DNA from: Bacteroidetes bacterium B1(2017)
Lineage (GTDB): Bacteria; Bacteroidota; Bacteroidia; UKL13-3
Assembly: GCA_002256395.1 (NCBI GenBank)
Contig: NKJG01000003.1
Location: 1-64,000 of the forward strand
DNA: 64,000 bases
Reading direction: 5' to 3'
Positions 59,247-64,000 of the stretch are shown piece by piece. The position numbers were made by a program, and so were the translations under genes. The notes under the pieces are model-generated. The model saw only the letters and a program-made list of their open reading frames with translations. It was not told the DNA's origin and did not search any database. Position 1 is the first letter of the stretch, and the number at the start of each line of letters is the position of its first letter.

Positions 59247-60128
59247 TTATTCAGAGTCATATCCAAACTCCTTAAGGGTTTTGGAATTATCGCGCCAGTC
59301 TTCTTTCACCTTTACAAAGGTTTTTAGGAATATTTTCTTTTTAAAGAAAAGCTCTAAATCTCTTCGAGCAGCAATACCAACATTTTTAAGGGCAGAGCCA
59401 CCTTTGCCAATAAGTATTACTTTTTGACTATCCCGCATCACATAAATAAGTGCGTGAATATGGATAATGTCTTTTTCCTCTTTAAACAATTCAATTTCTA
59501 CCTGAACGCTATAGGGAATTTCTTCCTTGTAACGCACCATGATTTTTTCGCGAATAATTTCAGAAGCCACAAAGCGTTCGCTTTTATCTGTTAGTTGGTC
59601 TTGGTCGTAATAAGGCGCGCCTTCTGGTAAATAGCTCAATATGCTTTTAAGAAGAACATCTATATTAAATTTATTAAGAGCCGAAACGGGGATAATTTCT
59701 TTAAAGAGTTTCATCTCATTCCAGAAATTAACTTTAGCGAGCAATTGGTCTTGGTTCACACCATCAATTTTATTTAGGATACAGATCATTGGTATCTTGA
59801 TGAGCTTCAGTCTTTCAAAAAGTTCTTCCTCTTCATTTCGCGGGTCAAAATCGCACATAAAAATTACCAGGTCTGAATCTTGTAAGCTTTCGTTTACAAA
59901 CTTCATCATATTTCCTTGTAATTTATATTTAGGGTTAATAATTCCGGGAGTATCCGAAAATACAATTTGATAGCTAGGATTATTAAGTATACCCTTGATT
60001 CTGTGCCGGGTAGTTTGCACCTTCTCGCTAATTATAGAAAGTTTTTCTCCGAGGAGGGCATTTAGCAAGGTAGATTTGCCCACATTGGGTTTACCTATAA
60101 TCGACACAAAACCAGATTGGAAAGACAT
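59247..60128 (-). CDS. era: GTPase Era
   Basis: The 293-residue protein has one GTPase domain with P-loop GKPNVGKS (12-19), SDTPG (about 57-61) and NKID (about 122-125). A C-terminal KH domain (about 205-285) contains VILIGKGGSALKNVGIAARRDLELFF. Era binds 16S rRNA near its 3' end and is needed for 30S maturation. It is transcribed divergently from the initiator tRNA gene, with overlapping promoter elements at 60144-60184. Confidence 0.97.
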   Translation of the reverse strand: MSFQSGFVSIIGKPNVGKSTLLNALLGEKLSIISEKVQTTRHRIKGILNNPSYQIVFSDTPGIINPKYKLQGNMMKFVNESLQDSDLVIFMCDFDPRNEEEELFERLKLIKIPMICILNKIDGVNQDQLLAKVNFWNEMKLFKEIIPVSALNKFNIDVLLKSILSYLPEGAPYYDQDQLTDKSERFVASEIIREKIMVRYKEEIPYSVQVEIELFKEEKDIIHIHALIYVMRDSQKVILIGKGGSALKNVGIAARRDLELFFKKKIFLKTFVKVKEDWRDNSKTLKEFGYDSE

Positions 60129-60143
60129 TTAGTTAATAATTTA

Positions 60144-60174
60144 TTTGCACAGCAAAGAAACAATAATATCTTTG
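60144..60174 (+). promoter_or_regulatory. Consensus promoter for initiator tRNA (TTTG-N19-TATCTTTG)
   Basis: TTTG at 60144-60147 and TATCTTTG at 60167-60174 are exactly 19 bases apart, a full consensus match. Transcription would start near 60180, about 60 bases before the tRNA. The element is embedded in a 10-bp perfect inverted repeat, ACAGCAAAGA (60149-60158) and TCTTTGCTGT (60169-60178). That repeat also gives a minus-strand near-match (TTTG at 60184-60181, 20 bases, TTTCTTTG at 60160-60153) toward era. Confidence 0.8.
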
Positions 60175-60241
60175 CTGTCCCAAAAAGATAGAGAATATCT
60201 TTCTTTAGGGCAAAAAAGAATACCACAAGTATAAGATATAT

Positions 60242-60313
<72 letters not shown>

Positions 60314-60318
60314 CTAAT

Positions 60319-60343
60319 AAAAGCCCCTTCATGGGGCTTTTTC
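60319..60343 (+). terminator. Terminator after initiator tRNA
   Basis: AAAAGCCCC-TTCAT-GGGGCTTTT, immediately downstream of the tRNA. An identical copy lies at 60700-60724. Confidence 0.88.
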
Positions 60344-60356
60344 ATTTATACCCTAA

Positions 60357-60614
60357 ATGGAAAAGTATTATACCTATGTTTTGTATTCCAAAACACATGA
60401 GAAAATCTATATCGGTTACTCATCGGATATAGATTCAAGAATAAAATCACACAATGAACTTTCTAATAAGGGGTATACTTTTAAATTTAGACCTTGGGAA
60501 TTAATTCATTTAGAAGAATTTTCAACTAAAGCAGATGCAATGAAAAGAGAGAAGCAATTAAAATCAGCAAATGGACGAATGTTTATTTGGGACATGATTT
60601 CGAAATTAAAGTAA
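60357..60614 (+). CDS. Single-domain GIY-YIG nuclease, copy 1
   Basis: This 85-residue protein is a bare GIY-YIG domain of the YhbQ/UPF0213 type. It has YTYVLYS (5-11, the GIY strand), IYIGYSS (17-23, the YIG strand), the active-site Arg in SRIKSHN, and a helix with Glu in LEEFSTKADAMKREKQLK. All expected catalytic positions look intact. Single-domain members are common in Bacteroidota; their biological role is unknown, and structure-specific nuclease activity is assumed. It lies in a 381-bp unit between the initiator tRNA and a tRNA remnant. Confidence 0.92.
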   Translation: MEKYYTYVLYSKTHEKIYIGYSSDIDSRIKSHNELSNKGYTFKFRPWELIHLEEFSTKADAMKREKQLKSANGRMFIWDMISKLK

Positions 60615-60695
60615 GCAGTGTTAGCTCATTGGGCTCATATCCGCTAGCCAGCGGACGTAGGTTCATCCCGATAGCTATCGGGATGCCTCTGCAAC
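60615..60695 (+). pseudogene. Degenerate tRNA-fMet copy 1
   Basis: Eighty-one bases resemble the initiator tRNA from the D-arm to the 3' end: GCAGTGTTAGCTCATTGGGC, then CGTAGGTTC, and the final CTGCAAC. The 5' acceptor strand is absent. Two stretches are replaced: the anticodon/variable region by TCCGCT-AGCC-AGCGGA (60640-60655), and the T-loop region by the 20-bp palindrome at 60665-60684. It cannot fold as a tRNA. Confidence 0.8.
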
Positions 60696-60699
60696 TAAT

Positions 60700-60724
60700 A
60701 AAAGCCCCTTCATGGGGCTTTTTC
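60700..60724 (+). terminator. Terminator copy 2, upstream of second GIY-YIG gene
   Basis: Identical to the terminator at 60319-60343, shifted by the 381-bp repeat period. Confidence 0.88.
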
Positions 60725-60737
60725 ATTTATACCCTAA

Positions 60738-60995
60738 ATGGAAAAGTATTATACCTATGTTTTGTATTCCAAAACACATGACAAAATCTATATCGGTTAC
60801 TCATCGGATATAGATTCAAGAATAAAATCACACAATGAACTTTCTAATAAGGGTTATACCTTTAAATTTAGACCTTGGGAATTAATTCATCTAGAAGAAT
60901 ATACAACTAAAGCTGATGCCATGAAAAGAGAGAAGCAATTAAAATCAGCAAATGGACGAATGTTTATTTGGGACATGATTTCGAAATTAAAGTAA
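60738..60995 (+). CDS. Single-domain GIY-YIG nuclease, copy 2
   Basis: This 85-residue near-identical duplicate of the gene at 60357 has only three amino-acid changes (Glu14 to Asp, and Phe-Ser to Tyr-Thr in LEEYTTKAD). All GIY-YIG motifs are retained. The remaining base differences are largely silent, which suggests both copies have stayed under protein-level selection since the duplication, or that conversion keeps them alike. Confidence 0.92.
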   Translation: MEKYYTYVLYSKTHDKIYIGYSSDIDSRIKSHNELSNKGYTFKFRPWELIHLEEYTTKADAMKREKQLKSANGRMFIWDMISKLK

Positions 60996-61076
60996 GCAGA
61001 GGTAGTTCGTTGGGCTCCTATCCGCTAGCCAGCGGACGTAGGTTCGTCCCGATAGCTATCGGGATGCCTCCGCAAC
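60996..61076 (+). pseudogene. Degenerate tRNA-fMet copy 2
   Basis: Eighty-one bases aligned without gaps to remnant 1. They carry the same hairpin (61021-61036) and the palindrome TCCCGATAGCTATCGGGA (61047-61064). The anticodon-equivalent triplet is CCT rather than CAT. It ends CCGCAAC, closer to the true tRNA than remnant 1. Confidence 0.8.
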
Positions 61077-61082
61077 ATTAGG

Positions 61083-61108
61083 AAAATCCTGCTTCGGCGG
61101 GATTTTTT
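61083..61108. terminator. Terminator after the second tRNA remnant
   Basis: AAAATCCTGC-TTCG-GCGGGATTTT with a further T-run. It closes the tandem array and may also serve the minus-strand gene ending at 61168. Confidence 0.87.
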
Positions 61109-61167
61109 GTTTTGGAAGCGTTTCGATTTTTTTTATAACTCTGCCAAAAGTCTGCCAGGAAAGTTTT

Positions 61168-64000
61168 TTAATGTCCTTTCAAAACCTTCTTTGAAATAGT
61201 TTCACCGTTTGCGGGGCTAAGGTGAAGAATATAAATTCCTTCGGGCAGGTGGCTTATGTCGAGTGAACAAGGAAGTAAATTGCTGCTGCCCTTTAAAACA
61301 GGTTTGCCTTCTGAGTTATAGAGTTCAAACCTAAATTCATTTGTTACAGATTGGTTGATTTGAGTTTTGGAAATAGTTAGTATGTTGCTAACGGGTTGAG
61401 GGTAAACCATCCATTTGTCTTCTAGTTCTGTTTCAATAGATTTTATTTCCGAAAACGTACTGGACCCATCTTGGTCTTTTTGTTTTAATCTATAGTAAAT
61501 AGTTTTTGGATTGGTTTCTGTTAACAGGATGTTTGGGTCTTGCATGCTATAGTTGGTTCGAACCGAACTAGTGCCTTTACCTTTTACAAAACCTATGCTT
61601 GCCCATGTAGATAGATCATATGAACGTTGAACCTCAAAGCCTAAATTATTATGTTCTGAGGCAGTACTCCATTTTAAAACTACATTTTCTTTTTGCGCAA
61701 ATACATCAAAATAGAGTAAGTCGACAGGTAAGATAATAGCATTTGCACCCATGGCAAAACCACCAAAACTACCTGTAAATGTAGCGCTAATTACAGAGTC
61801 GTTTGTGCTAGCGAAAACTTGCTTTATTGGGCTGGTGCCATACACTCCATTTGTTAAGGTTCCTGAGGCAATGTTTAGCGGACATTTTAAAATATTGGCA
61901 CTTGCAAAAGTGTTTGTACTTGCGGCTTTCCAAGCACTTAATTCAGTTGCTGTGTAAAATAATTTGATTGTATAGTTTCCAGTTGTGGAAGTGTTTGTTG
62001 AGCTTACAGTGAATGTTTTTGAAGCAATTTTTTTGTTTGCTTGAGTGTTACTTGAATAATTAATTGCACCTGCACCAGCATTGTCTATGTTTACGGTAGT
62101 TAGGCCATAATTAAAGTTGGTGTTATTTATTAAAACGGCCATTATTTTTCCTGCTGGCGAGTAAAATGTATCCGTTTCAAACGGTCCAAAATTCTGTGAA
62201 CTTCCATTAATAACTGTTTCTATACTTAGTTTGTTGGTATCAATTAATATCGCATAATCTTCACTTTCGCCATAGCTTAATAAGCCACATGGAGGTGTGG
62301 CAGAAGTGCCAAAATTTGTAACCACTCTTAATCTTAAAAACTGATTGGCAATGGGTGGAGTTGCCAAAACACTGAAGGTACATGAACGTCGGCCCATGCC
62401 TGAAGCCGTTATGCTTCCAAGCAATTCATTGGCATCTGTAAATACACCATTGTTGTTGTAGTCAATATATATTTTTTGATTTTCACCATTGGTTGTACCT
62501 GTGGTAATATAAGCGGTATAGCTGGTGCCTGACTTTAAAACTGTGTTTGCTTTGCAGGTGAAATCTGTATTGCTTGCCACTCCAATGGAGGAAGGGTTGT
62601 CGAGTGTATTGAGTTCGAAACGTTGAATGCCCATTCCATAACCACTTATGTTTGTAGTGGTTGTTACACAAGATGGAGCAGCTAAAGGAGTGTAATTAAA
62701 GGTGTTTGTTTTTATAGATGTTCCAATACTGTTTGTTACCATTAAAGAAACAGAGTAAGAGCCAGGAGTTACGAATTGTATTTCGGCACGAACCGATGAT
62801 GAATCTGTGCCATTTATATAGTTCCAGCCTGTGTTTGGGCTAATACTCCATTTTCTACTTTGAGGGTTGTTGGTTGAATGGTCAACCAACATATAATGCG
62901 TTGGACATGCACTTGGAGTACTAGCTTGAAGAGTAAAATCTGCCTCTGGTTTTAAAGAAGTATTTTGATATAAATTACTTTGCCAAATTCCTCTTCCATA
63001 GGTTGAAATGTATAAGCGACTATTGTTAGTTCCATCGCTCATAATTTCCATATCACTAATTTGTGCAACTATTGGTAGGCCTTGCGAAAATGGTATCCAA
63101 TTGCCTAAGGTGCTGTTTCTGTAATACACGCCAAAGGCTGTACACAGGTACATGCTAGAGTCGCGTGTTTGTTGATCGAAGGCGAATTTAATAAAGTTAC
63201 TGGCCGGCAAGTTTTTATTTATCTGAACCCATGTAAGCCCTTTGTTCGACGATTTAAATAAGCGAGTTTGATTGGTAACTACATACACCATATTTGAATC
63301 GTAATCGCAGGTTTCTATTTGTTTAATAGCCTCGCTTGCATTAAATGGAAAGCTTGTAAGTTGTGTAAACACAGGAGCTGCATCATTTGCATTGGTGCTT
63401 ACATAAAATTTTTGAGTTGAAAAATACACATATAATGTTCCTGAACTGGCTTTTGAGTAAGCACCACATTTTGTTCCACTAACGGAGCTGCCAGGTATGT
63501 TGCCAATGCTTATCCAACTAACACTGCTACTAGGATTAGCCTTTAAATTGTCGGTTCGGCGTACAAAGGTGTCGAGTTCAAACAATTGATTGCCATTGTT
63601 CGGATGCGAAATATATATTCCACCATGGCCGTTGATAGAAGAACTTACATTGGTAACAAGATTTCTTTTAAGTCCACCATTTTCATATATCATGGCGCTA
63701 TCTGTTATGTCTGAAGCAAAATCTCCACCCCAATCTCCGCCCCTTACGGTTGAAAAAACTTTATTCACGGCAATGTCCATTCCATTGTCTTGTAGGCCAC
63801 CAATTATCAAATCTTTTTTAGAGCTGCTTGAACCCATTTTATAAAATTCAGAAGCACTAAGTCCGTCTTCATATGTTATCCATGTACTGCCACCGTTTGT
63901 GGTTCGATCCAAACCTCCATCATGGCAAATAAATAGTTTGTTTGGGTTGAAAGGTGAAAATAGGAAATTATGTTTATCGGCATGTACGCCAAAAGCCCAA
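61168..64000 (-). CDS. Large T9SS-sorted surface protein, 5' end outside the window
   Basis: The frame is open to the right edge without a start, continuing upstream of residue 1 of any internal candidate as FSPFNPNKLFICHDGGLDRT, so the protein is N-terminally truncated by the window. From N to C: BNR/sortilin-like repeats (GGSTWITYEDGLS, SSNKGLTWVQINKNLP, STYGRGIWQSNLY), a PKD-like domain (PGSYSVSLMVTNSIG), a GEVED-type domain (IYIDYNNNGVFTDANELLGS, GESEDYAI) and a T9SS sorting domain (WMVYPQPVSNILTIS). It is likely a large adhesin or glycan-interacting protein. At least 940 residues are visible. Confidence 0.9.
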   Translation of the reverse strand, partial: WAFGVHADKHNFLFSPFNPNKLFICHDGGLDRTTNGGSTWITYEDGLSASEFYKMGSSSSKKDLIIGGLQDNGMDIAVNKVFSTVRGGDWGGDFASDITDSAMIYENGGLKRNLVTNVSSSINGHGGIYISHPNNGNQLFELDTFVRRTDNLKANPSSSVSWISIGNIPGSSVSGTKCGAYSKASSGTLYVYFSTQKFYVSTNANDAAPVFTQLTSFPFNASEAIKQIETCDYDSNMVYVVTNQTRLFKSSNKGLTWVQINKNLPASNFIKFAFDQQTRDSSMYLCTAFGVYYRNSTLGNWIPFSQGLPIVAQISDMEIMSDGTNNSRLYISTYGRGIWQSNLYQNTSLKPEADFTLQASTPSACPTHYMLVDHSTNNPQSRKWSISPNTGWNYINGTDSSSVRAEIQFVTPGSYSVSLMVTNSIGTSIKTNTFNYTPLAAPSCVTTTTNISGYGMGIQRFELNTLDNPSSIGVASNTDFTCKANTVLKSGTSYTAYITTGTTNGENQKIYIDYNNNGVFTDANELLGSITASGMGRRSCTFSVLATPPIANQFLRLRVVTNFGTSATPPCGLLSYGESEDYAILIDTNKLSIETVINGSSQNFGPFETDTFYSPAGKIMAVLINNTNFNYGLTTVNIDNAGAGAINYSSNTQANKKIASKTFTVSSTNTSTTGNYTIKLFYTATELSAWKAASTNTFASANILKCPLNIASGTLTNGVYGTSPIKQVFASTNDSVISATFTGSFGGFAMGANAIILPVDLLYFDVFAQKENVVLKWSTASEHNNLGFEVQRSYDLSTWASIGFVKGKGTSSVRTNYSMQDPNILLTETNPKTIYYRLKQKDQDGSSTFSEIKSIETELEDKWMVYPQPVSNILTISKTQINQSVTNEFRFELYNSEGKPVLKGSSNLLPCSLDISHLPEGIYILHLSPANGETISKKVLKGH

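Larger units (their letters stand above)
60315..61076 (+). repeat. Two tandem 381-bp units of terminator, GIY-YIG gene and tRNA remnant
   Basis: Unit 1 is 60315-60695 and unit 2 is 60696-61076. They have identical length and no indels, with scattered substitutions, several of them synonymous within the GIY-YIG gene. Each begins directly after a tRNA-type GCAAC 3' end: the real tRNA for unit 1 and its degenerate copy for unit 2. This phase suggests insertion or amplification anchored on the tRNA 3' end. Confidence 0.92.

Noticed and set aside
60615-61076. tRNA remnants considered as functional extra tRNA genes
   Set aside because: Both lack the 5' acceptor strand and have palindromes in place of the anticodon/variable and T-loop segments.

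Overview
The window is AT-rich chromosomal DNA from a member of the Bacteroidota. The evidence is a complete Bacteroidota-type division and cell-wall (dcw) cluster without murF or ddl, five exported proteins with type IX secretion (T9SS) C-terminal sorting domains, a SusC-like TonB-dependent receptor, a long FtsZ ending in the phylum-typical tail, and promoters of the TTTG-N19-TAnnTTTG class. I cannot fix the order or genus.

Layout. 1-126: edge of a probable IS66-family insertion sequence. 240-5440: accessory run of small plus-strand genes (methyltransferase, lipoprotein, YihX-like phosphatase, an orphan Imm63-like immunity protein, two GNAT acetyltransferases, a Crp/Fnr regulator and an unknown 131-aa protein behind a TTGAC-N4-GTCAA palindrome). 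5558-8410: multidomain GH18 chitinase-like T9SS protein with eleven 14-residue repeats. 8445-13651: DUF1877 protein, outer-membrane barrel, TonB-like protein and DNA polymerase I. 13652-14553: a DUF433/DUF5615 toxin-antitoxin pair with a frameshifted toxin, bracketed by two copies of one terminator. 14577-19162: pheT, a coiled-coil gene, zapA and rny as a minus-strand operon. 19299-24528: a RelE/ParE-type TA pair, a CoA-binding protein, a TPR lipoprotein, a retropepsin-like protein, a T9SS protein and an O-antigen-ligase-like membrane protein.

24771-40474: the dcw cluster mraZ-rsmH-ftsL-ftsI-murE-mraY-murD-ftsW-murG-murC-ftsQ-ftsA-ftsZ. It begins with three 10-bp MraZ-box-like repeats and ends in a strong terminator. 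It makes the peptidoglycan precursor from UDP-MurNAc to lipid II and builds the divisome. 40334-42543 holds two repeat-rich intergenic stretches around an FG-GAP T9SS protein. 42544-55840: a radical SAM/SPASM enzyme, an Nfu domain protein and Mrp (Fe-S handling), a TonB-dependent receptor, a LytS/LytTR two-component pair, HutD-like and SprT-like proteins, an M28 peptidase, a TauE/SafE permease, an S41 protease, and yidD-rnpA-rpmH. 55973-60128: a small lipoprotein, der, a beta-helix T9SS protein and era.

60144-61108 is the most unusual part. An initiator tRNA gene shares a symmetric divergent promoter region with era. It is followed by two tandem 381-bp units, each made of a terminator, an 85-aa GIY-YIG nuclease gene and a degenerate tRNA copy carrying two hairpin palindromes. 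The window ends inside a large T9SS surface protein (61168 to the edge).
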